Below are positions 44,676 to 53,276 of a stretch of 64,000 nt of DNA, one piece after another. The notes under the pieces are model-generated. The model had not been told where the DNA came from and ran no database searches. It saw only the letters and a list, made by a program, of their open reading frames with translations. A program made the translations under genes and the position numbers. The stretch is from positions 1,798,001-1,862,000 of the forward strand of contig NZ_AP027204.1 of NCBI RefSeq assembly GCF_027944005.1, written 5' to 3'. Positions within the stretch are counted from its first letter, which is position 1, and every line of letters starts with the position of its first letter. This stretch comes from Polynucleobacter sp. SHI8 (GTDB taxonomy: Bacteria > Pseudomonadota > Gammaproteobacteria > Burkholderiales > Burkholderiaceae).

Positions 44676-45865
44676 CTTTGTTTATTGTCTTAGCAGTTCT
44701 GATCATGGGTATTGCTATCCTGATTCTCCTTCTGCCTTTTTTACGCACACCTTCCATATCCACGGTGGATCAATCCCAAAGTAATCTTGTCATTCTGCAA
44801 GAAAGTTTAGCCAACCTAGAAAAAGAGTTTCAGGAAGATCTTCTAACTGCAGAGCAATATGCTTTTCAAAAATCTGAGATTGAAATGCGCACGGTTGAGG
44901 AGGTAGTCAATGTCAAAGATACAAAAAGCCCAGCACAAAAACATGCTAGATGGTTATCTTACGGATTGATTGCTGGTATCCCTCTTGCGGTTGTGGGTCT
45001 TTATTTTATATTGGGTAATCCTGCCGCTATTTTTGTTGAAAAAGATCCTCAAGCAAAACAAATTGAGGAAATGGTCAGTCAGTTGGAGCGTAAGTTAAAA
45101 GCCGAGCCTACTAACGTGGATGGTTGGATGTTTCTGGGCCGGTCCTATGCGGCGATGAATCGTTTACCTGAAGCTAAAATGGCTTACCAAAAAGCCATTG
45201 CGCTTGATCCAAAAAATGACTACCTGTTAGCGGATCTTGCAGATCTCACCGCATTCCAAAATAAAAGTATCAATGCTGAAGCTCTTGGCTATTTAGATCA
45301 GGCTCTAACCATCAATCCTAAAAATGCAAAAGCACTTGCCCTGCGTGGGTCTGCTGCATTTGATCAAAAGAATTTTGCCGCTGCGATAAAAGACTGGAAG
45401 CTAGCTATTACAGCCTTAGAACCAAAAGATCAAGAATTTATTAATGGTCTGCAAAATAGTATTCAAGAAGCGCAATCTTTAATGAAAGCCCCTGCAAAAA
45501 CTTCAACTAACAAAGCGGTACTTGCTCAAGTTTCTGGAAAAGTCTCTTTCAGTCCGCAGTTCCTCGCTAAAATAGAACCTACTGATACGGTGTTTATTTA
45601 TGCCCGCGCTTCAAGTGGTCCTCGTATGCCACTGGCTATTTTGCGTTTCTCAGCAAAAGAACTGCCAAAGAGTTTTGAACTCAATGATAGCCTTGCCATG
45701 TCGCCGCAAATGGCTTTGTCAAAATTTAATGAATTCACGATTGTTGGCAGAATTTCGAAAAGTGGCAATGCTATAGCGCAACCCGGTGATCTGATTGGTG
45801 AAATCGAACACGTGCCATTGGGAACAAAAAATATATCATTGGTGATTAACAAGGTCCAACCTTAG
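44672..45865 (+). CDS. ccmI: Cytochrome c maturation TPR protein CcmI
   Basis: This 397-residue protein has two membrane helices (about 3-25 and 98-115), a coiled-coil-like loop between them, and a periplasmic TPR region (about 130-260; WMFLGRSYAAMNRLPEAKMA, LKAEPTNVDG). The C-terminal domain begins AQVSGKVSFSPQ. It chaperones apocytochrome c. It is the last ccm gene, and a new promoter-like element follows. Confidence 0.92.
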   Translation: MTLFIVLAVLIMGIAILILLLPFLRTPSISTVDQSQSNLVILQESLANLEKEFQEDLLTAEQYAFQKSEIEMRTVEEVVNVKDTKSPAQKHARWLSYGLIAGIPLAVVGLYFILGNPAAIFVEKDPQAKQIEEMVSQLERKLKAEPTNVDGWMFLGRSYAAMNRLPEAKMAYQKAIALDPKNDYLLADLADLTAFQNKSINAEALGYLDQALTINPKNAKALALRGSAAFDQKNFAAAIKDWKLAITALEPKDQEFINGLQNSIQEAQSLMKAPAKTSTNKAVLAQVSGKVSFSPQFLAKIEPTDTVFIYARASSGPRMPLAILRFSAKELPKSFELNDSLAMSPQMALSKFNEFTIVGRISKSGNAIAQPGDLIGEIEHVPLGTKNISLVINKVQP

Positions 45866-45879
45866 TCTGCCCCCAAGAA

Positions 45880-45908
45880 TTGAACTGTTTGTAAAAGAGT
45901 TATAAACT
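45880..45908 (+). promoter_or_regulatory. Candidate sigma-70 promoter for the cupin gene
   Basis: TTGAAC at 45880-45885 and TAAACT at 45903-45908 are 17 bp apart, about 33 bp before ATG 45941. Read by eye. Confidence 0.45.
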
Positions 45909-45940
45909 ATCCCTACAATATTCATAACTTGGAGAACATC

Positions 45941-46492
45941 ATGGGCTTACCGGAAATTCGTGTAACAAAAGAAGAAATGCGGGCGCGTGTAGCGTATTTC
46001 AAAGATTTAAAAGGGTTTGATACGGGTCTGATTGATAGTGAGTTCCCGTCGGCCTATCGCAAGTTATTCAATGCTGTTGGCTTTCAACCACCAAGAGGTA
46101 AAGGTGGCCCTGAAGTTGAGTCGCCAGTGGGTACGAATGCATCAGAAAACTCTGCCATCAAAATCAGTGAGGGTTTTAATATTGGTTTTTGTGAGTGCAA
46201 GCCTGGCTTTGGCCCCATGATGCACAATCACGATACGAATGAAACTTTTATCCCAATGACTGGTACATGGCGTTGCTCATGGGAAGTTGATGGTCAAGTA
46301 GAGTTTTTTGATGTGGGTCAGTGGGATATCTGTTCTTTTCCTGCCGGTGTTCAACGCCGTTTTGAAAATGTTACTTTTGATGAACCCGACAAAACCCATT
46401 GGTTAATGTTTGTGATTGGTGGTGATGCACCAGAGGTCGACTTTAGTGAAAAAGCTAAAGATACGTTAAGAGCTGCTGGACTCCTAAAATAA
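45941..46492 (+). CDS. Cupin-domain protein
   Basis: This 183-residue cytosolic protein has a cupin core: motif 1 is GFGPMMHNHDTNETFIPMTG with the HxH and Glu metal ligands, and motif 2 is GQWDICSFPAGVQRRFEN. An N-terminal extension starts LPEIRVTKEEMRARVAYFKD. ATG 45941 has GGAG upstream; a TTG at 45929 is less likely. The substrate is unknown. It could be a dioxygenase or a sugar/organic-acid isomerase. Confidence 0.8.
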   Translation: MGLPEIRVTKEEMRARVAYFKDLKGFDTGLIDSEFPSAYRKLFNAVGFQPPRGKGGPEVESPVGTNASENSAIKISEGFNIGFCECKPGFGPMMHNHDTNETFIPMTGTWRCSWEVDGQVEFFDVGQWDICSFPAGVQRRFENVTFDEPDKTHWLMFVIGGDAPEVDFSEKAKDTLRAAGLLK

Positions 46493-46542
46493 TAATCAAC
46501 TTGCTTAATATGCTAAAGTCATACCATTCTTGATCGGTGTGT

Positions 46543-47742
46543 ATGACTTCCAAAGTTCGTTTACTCAATAAAAATATTCTTCTTTTAGCGATTTGCCAGG
46601 GACTTTATCTCACCAATAATGTGACCTTTTTAGCCATCAATGGTCTAGTTGGCTTTAACTTAACACCAATTCCTTGGATGGCTACCCTTCCCTTGATGGC
46701 CTATGTTTTAGGGGCCGCTATCTCAACGATCATTGTTGCCAAAGTTCAAGAAAAATATGGTCGAAAAAAATCGTTCCAATTCGCCTTGCTAGTTGTGATA
46801 TTTGCATCTTTAGTATGCGCATGCGCTGCCTATAGTAAAAGTTTCATCCTCTTGATTATAGGAACTGCCATTGCTGGCTACTATAGCGCCAATGGCCTTC
46901 TCTACCGTTTTGTTGCTCCTGAACTGACTCAACCTAGTTTAAAAGAAAAGGCGGTTTCTATCGTTTTGGCTGGTGGTCTTATTGGGGCTGTTTTGGGACC
47001 TAATTTATCTTCTTGGAGTAAAAACATCTTTGATACCCAATTTTTGGGTGCTTATTTGATCTTAGCAATTGCTGGCGTGATGGGTATTTTGATCATGCAA
47101 CTTATTGACTTTCCGGATGACTATCGAACCAATCAGCCCAGCCATACTGGACGGCCTCTGAAAGAGATTATCTTGCAACCCACTTTTTTAGTTGCCTTAA
47201 TCTGTGCATCCTTGGGTTATGGAGTCATGAATTTAATGATGGCGGGTACGCCTCTTGCAATGCAGGTTTGTGGCTTTGATTTTCCCAATACAGCTCAAGT
47301 GCTTCAATATCACGTCATTGGTATGTTTGCTCCAGGTTTTTTTACAGGCCACCTCGTCAAGCGCTATGGTCCTATACCGATTATGACGATTGGTGCCGCA
47401 CTCAACTTCATTAGTATTTTTATTATGCTGTCTGGTAGTGATCTGCCACACTTTATTGCTGCTCTATTTTTATTGGGTGTGGCTTGGAATTTTCTGTTTA
47501 ATGGCTCAACGATTTTGGCAATCTCTTCCTTTAAACCCGAAGAGAAAAATAAGGCTGAAGCTACTATCAATTTTTGCGTTTTTGGCACCATGGCGATCAG
47601 CTCATTTAGCTCAGGTGCTTTAGTCACAACCCAAGGATGGCAGTTCTTAAATATCGGCACACTAGTACCAACCGTAATCGTCAGTGGGGCTATTATTTGG
47701 CTGGTGATGTATCAAAAACGATTGATCATCAAACTATCTTAA
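46543..47742 (+). CDS. Major facilitator superfamily transporter
   Basis: This 399-residue permease has about twelve hydrophobic helices. The loop between helices 2 and 3 carries KVQEKYGRKKSFQFALLV, the usual MFS G-x-x-x-D/E-R-x-G-R-K type signature in degenerate form, and a second half repeats it as GHLVKRYGPIPIM. The substrate is not readable. ATG 46543 is preferred over GTG 46537. It is convergent with selD, overlapping it by 14 bp. Confidence 0.85.
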   Translation: MTSKVRLLNKNILLLAICQGLYLTNNVTFLAINGLVGFNLTPIPWMATLPLMAYVLGAAISTIIVAKVQEKYGRKKSFQFALLVVIFASLVCACAAYSKSFILLIIGTAIAGYYSANGLLYRFVAPELTQPSLKEKAVSIVLAGGLIGAVLGPNLSSWSKNIFDTQFLGAYLILAIAGVMGILIMQLIDFPDDYRTNQPSHTGRPLKEIILQPTFLVALICASLGYGVMNLMMAGTPLAMQVCGFDFPNTAQVLQYHVIGMFAPGFFTGHLVKRYGPIPIMTIGAALNFISIFIMLSGSDLPHFIAALFLLGVAWNFLFNGSTILAISSFKPEEKNKAEATINFCVFGTMAISSFSSGALVTTQGWQFLNIGTLVPTVIVSGAIIWLVMYQKRLIIKLS

Positions 47743-48769
47743 TCCCAGCACCTGCTTCAAAATATCCAATCTTCTTCGCTGAGATAAAACCAGCTTGATG
47801 CAAGAATTGCAACACCTCATCTTCAACTTCTGGTGCACAAGAAATTAATAATCCTCCACTCGTTTGAGGATCACTCAATAGATTTTTTTGCCACATTGGC
47901 AACTCCGCATCAGCGTGAATGTGTTCTACATAACCTTGCCAATTTCTACCAGAAGCACCTGTCACAATATTATCTTGTGCATACTCCAGTGCCTCTTCAA
48001 TGAAGGGGATGAGATTAAATTGCAGATTAGCCTGTAACTTTGCACCTTGCGCCATCTCTAGGAGATGTCCGGCTAGGCCAAATCCAGTGACGTCAGTCAT
48101 CGCGTGAACGTGCTGGTTTTCAACTAAAGTCATCCCTGGGGTATTGAGTTGAGTGGTGTAATCAATCAATTTGGCATACGCTTTTTCTGATATCTTTTCT
48201 TGTTTAAAAGCCGCACTCAAAATACCAACGCCAATGGGCTTACTCAGAATAATGCTATCGCCAATTTGAGATGTTTTGTTTCTTTTGAATTTCTTCGGAT
48301 CTACGATACCAATCACAATCAGTCCATAAATAGGCTCTACTGAATCAATTGAATGACCACCTGCTATAGGGATTCCTGCGGCAGCACAAACCGCTTGGCC
48401 TCCTGCGGTTATCCGCTGAATTATCTCAATCGGTAATACATTAATGGGCATACCAAGTATCGCAAGCGCAAAAAGTGGTTTAGCACCCATCGCATAGATA
48501 TCCGAAATTGCATTGCTAGCGGCGATTCGACCAAAGTCAAAGGGGTCATCCACAATCGGCATAAAAAAATCAGTAGTTGCAACGATAGCCTGATGCTCAT
48601 TGATTTGATAAACAGCCGCATCTTCATTATTCTGATTGCCCGCTAATAGCTGTGGGGCAAAGGTTACAAACGGCGAAAACTGCAATATTTTTGAAAGCAC
48701 TGCAGGGGCAATTTTGCATCCACAGCCACCACCATGCGACAAAGAGGTTAACCTACCGTTATAAGACAT
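47729..48769 (-). CDS. selD: Selenide, water dikinase
   Basis: This 346-residue enzyme makes selenophosphate from selenide and ATP. The N-terminal GGGCGCKIAP has catalytic Cys and Lys; Cys rather than selenocysteine is present. VATTDFFMPIVDDPFDFGRI and ASNAISDIYAMGAKPLFALA are the glycine-rich and metal-binding parts. ATG 48769 is chosen, eight codons inside the longest frame. It is divergent from mnmH, which uses its product. Confidence 0.94.
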   Translation of the reverse strand: MSYNGRLTSLSHGGGCGCKIAPAVLSKILQFSPFVTFAPQLLAGNQNNEDAAVYQINEHQAIVATTDFFMPIVDDPFDFGRIAASNAISDIYAMGAKPLFALAILGMPINVLPIEIIQRITAGGQAVCAAAGIPIAGGHSIDSVEPIYGLIVIGIVDPKKFKRNKTSQIGDSIILSKPIGVGILSAAFKQEKISEKAYAKLIDYTTQLNTPGMTLVENQHVHAMTDVTGFGLAGHLLEMAQGAKLQANLQFNLIPFIEEALEYAQDNIVTGASGRNWQGYVEHIHADAELPMWQKNLLSDPQTSGGLLISCAPEVEDEVLQFLHQAGFISAKKIGYFEAGAGIKIV

Positions 48770-48880
48770 ACTATTTTCTCCAAAGGAATCCATGCAAGGA
48801 TACCACTAGAGTCTAGAGTGTCAAGACGAACTGGTTGCGATTCATGAGAAAATAGAGTTCATGACTATGCACTTTGCTCA

Positions 48881-49942
48881 ATGAAGTCCTCCACTATATC
48901 CACTCTAGACGATGACTCTAAATATGATGAGATCATTGATGTGCGAACACCTGCCGAATATGCGCTTGATCATATTCCTGGGGCTGTCAATTTTCCTGTT
49001 CTGTCCAATGAAGATCGCGTCATTGTAGGCACCAAATATAAACAAGAATCGTCCTTTGAAGCAAAAAAATTAGGTGCAACGCTCATCGCACGAAACATTG
49101 CCAACCATATTGAAACCGAATTTTCTAAGCGCCCTAAAAACTGGCGTCCCCTCATTTATTGTTGGCGGGGTGGTAAGCGCAGTGGCGCCATGGGACATAT
49201 TCTTCGCCAGATTGGCTGGGATGCTCACGTATTAGAGGGCGGCTATAAAACCTATCGGTCACATGTGCTTCAAAGTCTTCAGGAACTCCCCAAGCAGTTT
49301 CAGTTTCGGGTCATTTCAGGGCGGACTGGCAGTGCTAAAAGTCGAGTACTAGAAAATCTCGTCCTTTTAGGATGCCAAGTCTTACACCTTGAAGAACTAG
49401 CCAACCATAAAGGTTCAGTTTTGGGAGCTAGTCTCGATTCAGAACAACCTAGTCAAAAATATTTCGAAACTCTCATTAACTCAAGTCTAAAAAAATTTAA
49501 TCCCAATCAAGTTGTCTTCATCGAAGCTGAAAGCAAAAAGGTGGGTAGTTTACAGGTTCCCGATACTCTAATGGAATGCATCCGCTCAAGTCCTTGTATT
49601 CGCATTGACGCCAGTGTAAAAGCCCGTGTAGCCTTCCTTGAAGAGGACTATCGTTATCTCATTGAGCAACCGACTTTTTTATTACAAAAACTACAACATC
49701 TCAAAGCGCTTGTAGGTCAAGAACAGTTAAATGTTTGGTATGAACTGATTGCAAAGCGGGATTGGCCAGGGTTAATTCGTTCTCTACTTGAACTGCACTA
49801 TGACCGCTTATACGATCGTTCGCAATTACGTAATTTTGATAATTACGAAAAAGCCCCTTCGATTCAATCAGATGATCTATCAAAGGCTGGTATTCAAAAC
49901 ATCGCCAGCCAAATTCAGCGCATGATGGATCAATCCAAATAG
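48881..49942 (+). CDS. mnmH: tRNA 2-selenouridine synthase
   Basis: This 353-residue enzyme (SelU/MnmH) replaces sulfur by selenium at the wobble 2-thiouridine. The N-terminal rhodanese domain (about 12-130) has IDVRTPAEYALDHIPGAVNF and catalytic Cys in LIYCWRGGKRSGAMG. The C-terminal part has a P-loop, SGRTGSAKSRVL. It is divergent from selD across 111 bp. Its 3' end overlaps the next convergent gene by 13 bp. Confidence 0.94.
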   Translation: MKSSTISTLDDDSKYDEIIDVRTPAEYALDHIPGAVNFPVLSNEDRVIVGTKYKQESSFEAKKLGATLIARNIANHIETEFSKRPKNWRPLIYCWRGGKRSGAMGHILRQIGWDAHVLEGGYKTYRSHVLQSLQELPKQFQFRVISGRTGSAKSRVLENLVLLGCQVLHLEELANHKGSVLGASLDSEQPSQKYFETLINSSLKKFNPNQVVFIEAESKKVGSLQVPDTLMECIRSSPCIRIDASVKARVAFLEEDYRYLIEQPTFLLQKLQHLKALVGQEQLNVWYELIAKRDWPGLIRSLLELHYDRLYDRSQLRNFDNYEKAPSIQSDDLSKAGIQNIASQIQRMMDQSK

Positions 49943-50808
49943 ATTTGGAAGATTCCTTGAGTCCCATTGCGCTGTAATCCACGATCTGCCATTTTCTCAA
50001 ACAAAGATTTAGCAAGTGCAAGACCTGGCAAGTTCAGATGCATTTGCTCAGCCTCTGCTAAAGCAATCTTAAGATCTTTAATCAAATGCTCCACGTAAAA
50101 ACCAGGGGCGTAATCACCCACAATCATTTTGGCACCTAATACATTAAGCTGAAATCCAGAGGCTGCACCCCCGCCAATGGACTGCAATACAACTGCGGGA
50201 TCAAGGCCAACTTTTTTGGCATACGATAAGCCTTCAGCAACTCCCATAATGGTTGAAGCAATCACAATCTGATTACACATTTTGGTATGTTGACCCATAC
50301 CAGCAGCACCTTGCAAAATAATACTCGTGCCTAGCTTTTGCAGAATAGGCAGAACATGATCAAATACCGCCTTGTCACCACCGACCATAATGGTTAATTT
50401 GGCATCTCTTGCCCCAATATCCCCACCGGAAACAGGTGCATCTAAAGAAGCTAAGCCTTTTTTGGCAGCTTCTGTTGCGATTTTTCTGGCTAATGATGGA
50501 CTCGAGGTTGTCATGTCCACCAAAATAGCGTTATTAGCTGAAGCAATAATACCTTTTTCGCCAAAATATACTTCTTCAACATCGGATGGATAACCAACCA
50601 TCGTGATGATCATGTTGGAGTGTGCGGCAACTTCTCCTGGGGTATCGAACCACTTAGCACCTTTTGCAACCAGCGCATCCGTTTTAGACTTTGTACGGTT
50701 ATACAAATTAACTTGATAACCAGCGGCCAATAAATGACCAGCCATATTTTGGCCCATAATCCCAACGCCAACAAATCCAATAGAAACTATATTCGGTAAA
50801 GAACTCAT
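49930..50808 (-). CDS. HIBADH-family reductase (tartronate-semialdehyde or hydroxyisobutyrate type)
   Basis: This 292-residue NAD(P)-dependent enzyme has the motifs GFVGVGIMGQNMAGHLL, LDAPVSGGDIGARDAKL and the catalytic Lys in GQHTKMCNQIVIA. Members interconvert small beta-hydroxyacids and semialdehydes; tartronate semialdehyde reductase is a close option. The start ATG 50808 has AGAGAG upstream. It lies downstream of an exported amidohydrolase, separated by a strong hairpin. Confidence 0.86.
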   Translation of the reverse strand: MSSLPNIVSIGFVGVGIMGQNMAGHLLAAGYQVNLYNRTKSKTDALVAKGAKWFDTPGEVAAHSNMIITMVGYPSDVEEVYFGEKGIIASANNAILVDMTTSSPSLARKIATEAAKKGLASLDAPVSGGDIGARDAKLTIMVGGDKAVFDHVLPILQKLGTSIILQGAAGMGQHTKMCNQIVIASTIMGVAEGLSYAKKVGLDPAVVLQSIGGGAASGFQLNVLGAKMIVGDYAPGFYVEHLIKDLKIALAEAEQMHLNLPGLALAKSLFEKMADRGLQRNGTQGIFQIYLD

Positions 50809-50862
50809 ATTTTCTCTCTGCATCAATTAATAAACATTTATTTTGCCACACAGATGAGAAAC

Positions 50863-50887
50863 CTCTCTTGCGAAGTTCGCAAGAGAG
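50863..50887. terminator. Strong inverted repeat between two minus-strand genes
   Basis: CTCTCTTGCGAA at 50863-50874 and its exact complement at 50876-50887 form a 10-12 bp stem with a tiny loop. It lies after the amidohydrolase stop. The T-run is weak (GGTTTC on the minus strand), so termination is likely but not certain. Confidence 0.6.
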
Positions 50888-50902
50888 TTCTTAACAAATA
50901 TA

Positions 50903-51949
50903 CTAGCCAGCAAGTCCTGGCATCAATTTAAGGGCATTGCCACGTGTGATTTGATTCAAATCTGCGGTATTAAATCCATACTTAATCAATCCCTTGATAT
51001 TATCTTCACTTGTTCTGTAAGGATAATCAGAGCCAAATAAGACTTGGTCTTTACTCACTAACTGCAATAGCGATGGAATCGTATATTGATTTGCTGCCCA
51101 TGCCGTATCGTAATAAAAACGCTTTAACTCATGCAAAACACCATTAGGAACTTTTTCTTTTAGCTTCGGATCGATGACTGGCATTTTTTCTAAACGCTCG
51201 GTCAGGAATGGTAATGATCCTCCTGCATGTGAAAAGATAAATTTAATATTAGGATTTTTAGCAGCTGTACCAGAGAAAACAATGTCAACAATGGTTCGTG
51301 TTGTATCAGTTCCATACTCAACGACAGTCGGTGGCGTATTTGGAATTAAATTATTACAACAGTTGGCGGATGTTGGATGCGTATACAAAATCGCCCCACG
51401 ACGATTTAACTCTTGCATCACTGGAGCAAACATGGGATGCCCCAACCATTTGTCACCGTAACTGGTTAACAATCCAATACCTTGTGCTTTTAACACATCT
51501 AAAGCGTATTCCATTTCTTTTAATGCATCATCCATATTTTTCATGGGGAGCATCGCAAAAGAGCCAAACCGTCCTTTGTGATCACTGCGTAATTTTGCTG
51601 CGTACTCATTATTCTCACGGGCCATTTTTTTGCCCAACTCTTCATCTAAAAAGCTAACCTGTGGTGTGGTAGCAGAAAGAATGGAGGTTGCCGTACCAGC
51701 GGCATCCATGTCATCTAATGTTTTTTGAACAGACCAATTAATCATCGGTGGCTGGATAACTTTTTTCTCAGCCATGACTGCATTAAGGCCTGGTGAGAAA
51801 AAATGATGATGCGTATCAATTCTATTTTTATTGCCAAGAACAGTGGGCTCATTCGTTTGCGCTGGTAATAAAGTACTTGCTCCTAATCCAGCAATACCGC
51901 CTAAAAAACCTCTTCTTGAAACAGTACATCCACACAATGGCTTAAACAA
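50903..51949 (-). CDS. Tat-exported amidohydrolase-superfamily protein
   Basis: This 348-residue protein has the twin-arginine signal SRRGFLGGIAGLGAS at residues 11-25, followed by the amidohydrolase_2 motif NRIDTHHHFFSPG. FIFSHAGGSLPFLTERL and LFGSDYPYRTSEDN hold the remaining metal/catalytic His and Asp, as in ACMSD-related hydrolases and decarboxylases. Export of a folded metalloprotein to the periplasm is implied. The substrate is unknown. LigJ in this window is a cytosolic relative. Confidence 0.86.
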   Translation of the reverse strand: MFKPLCGCTVSRRGFLGGIAGLGASTLLPAQTNEPTVLGNKNRIDTHHHFFSPGLNAVMAEKKVIQPPMINWSVQKTLDDMDAAGTATSILSATTPQVSFLDEELGKKMARENNEYAAKLRSDHKGRFGSFAMLPMKNMDDALKEMEYALDVLKAQGIGLLTSYGDKWLGHPMFAPVMQELNRRGAILYTHPTSANCCNNLIPNTPPTVVEYGTDTTRTIVDIVFSGTAAKNPNIKFIFSHAGGSLPFLTERLEKMPVIDPKLKEKVPNGVLHELKRFYYDTAWAANQYTIPSLLQLVSKDQVLFGSDYPYRTSEDNIKGLIKYGFNTADLNQITRGNALKLMPGLAG

Positions 51950-52025
51950 AATGGCTCTCCTTGGTTGTTTTTAAAATAATGTATTACCACATTATCACAA
52001 AGATGGAGGGTTAAGACCAACTAGT

Positions 52026-52037
52026 GTAAGTACTTAC
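52026..52037. repeat. 12-bp perfect palindrome between motB and the amidohydrolase gene
   Basis: GTAAGTACTTAC lies in the gap upstream of the amidohydrolase gene and downstream of motB (both minus strand). It could be a regulator site; nothing else supports this. Confidence 0.35.
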
Positions 52038-52059
52038 CTAATCAAGGTAGAGTATCAAC

Positions 52060-53274
52060 TTAGTTTTTGCTTGGAACTGGTTTTTCTAGCTGAATAATTT
52101 GTTTTTTTTGAATCGGCTGAAATGCCGGTGGTTTACTTTCTGTTCTTGCGGGTGTTGTTGCAGAAGGAATCGGCTTATCTACCTGTGATGGAACAACTGC
52201 GGCAGCTGGTTTTGGAGGAGTCGGAGATTGCTCTTTTACTTTGACCTCAGGTTCGACCTTTGGTTGTTCAGTTATGGGAGGCGCTTTTGGCTCGGGGATA
52301 AAGCTTGGTAAATTACTAGGTTTATCAATTTCTTTAATAGCAGGATCAAGCACAGTTGTCTTTAGTTTTCCTTCATTACGAACAGCTTGCTCAGCAGCTT
52401 TGTTCAACAAAATAATACTGATGCGGCGATTGATTGGGTTCATTGGATTTTGGGGGTCTAGAAGAACCGCATCTGCTAAACCTGTGACCCTTAACATGTG
52501 CTTGGCATCCAATCCCCCAGCCAACAACACCCTTCTTGCAGCATTTGCGCGATCAGCAGAAAGTTCCCAATTGGTATAAGAACCATTATTATTAGTGTAT
52601 GGCATGCTATCCGTATGACCAGATATGCTAATCGTATTCGGTAAATCATTAAATGTTGGAGCCATCGCCTTAATAATGTCTTGAGCAAAAGCTTGCATTT
52701 CCGCACTAGCATTAGCAAACATAGGACGATTGGCTTCGTCAGTAATCAATACACGTAAACCTTCATCAGTTACATCAATTTTTAATTGGCTTTGATACTT
52801 TTTTAAACGAGGACTATTATCAATTTGATTGATTAACTTTTCACGTATCGCTTTCATCTTGGCATTTTCTTGTGCCTGCTGAAGTTTGATGGCGGCTTTT
52901 TTTTGCGACTCAGTCAATGACTCAAATTTCTTCTCTTCATTTTGTGCTTCATTTTCACCAGGAGGAGCATCAGAACGAGAGGTTTGTCCATCTTTAGAAG
53001 TAATGTCCAAGCCCCCCCCCTGAATGACCACCTTGGAGTCACCACTTTTGGAACCGCCTTGCAAGGCAACTTTCAACGGCGTCTTGAAATATTCAGAAAT
53101 ACCATTCAAAGTACCTCCATCGACACTCCCCAATAACCACATGAGCAGAAAGAACGCCATCATCGCTGTTACAAAGTCTGCATACGCAATTTTCCAAGCA
53201 CCTCCGTGATGGCCACTAGCCACCTTTTTAATGCGCTTAACAATGATCGGACGTTGTAAATCGTCTGCACTCAT
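52060..53274 (-). CDS. motB: Flagellar motor stator protein MotB
   Basis: This 404-residue protein has a single membrane helix (about 31-50) with the proton-carrying Asp33 in YADFVTAMMAFFLLMWLLG. The OmpA-type peptidoglycan-binding domain (about 165-285) has ISGHTDSMPYTN and NWELSADRANAARRVLL. A Pro/Lys-rich tail of roughly 100 residues follows, making it longer than E. coli MotB (308). A run of nine G residues encodes Gly86-88. It pairs with motA, 2 bp upstream. Confidence 0.95.
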   Translation of the reverse strand: MSADDLQRPIIVKRIKKVASGHHGGAWKIAYADFVTAMMAFFLLMWLLGSVDGGTLNGISEYFKTPLKVALQGGSKSGDSKVVIQGGGLDITSKDGQTSRSDAPPGENEAQNEEKKFESLTESQKKAAIKLQQAQENAKMKAIREKLINQIDNSPRLKKYQSQLKIDVTDEGLRVLITDEANRPMFANASAEMQAFAQDIIKAMAPTFNDLPNTISISGHTDSMPYTNNNGSYTNWELSADRANAARRVLLAGGLDAKHMLRVTGLADAVLLDPQNPMNPINRRISIILLNKAAEQAVRNEGKLKTTVLDPAIKEIDKPSNLPSFIPEPKAPPITEQPKVEPEVKVKEQSPTPPKPAAAVVPSQVDKPIPSATTPARTESKPPAFQPIQKKQIIQLEKPVPSKN

Positions 53275-53276
53275 AA

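Noticed and set aside
47729..48769. Selenocysteine codon in selD
   Set aside because: The catalytic position is Cys (GGGCGCK); no in-frame TGA is needed.
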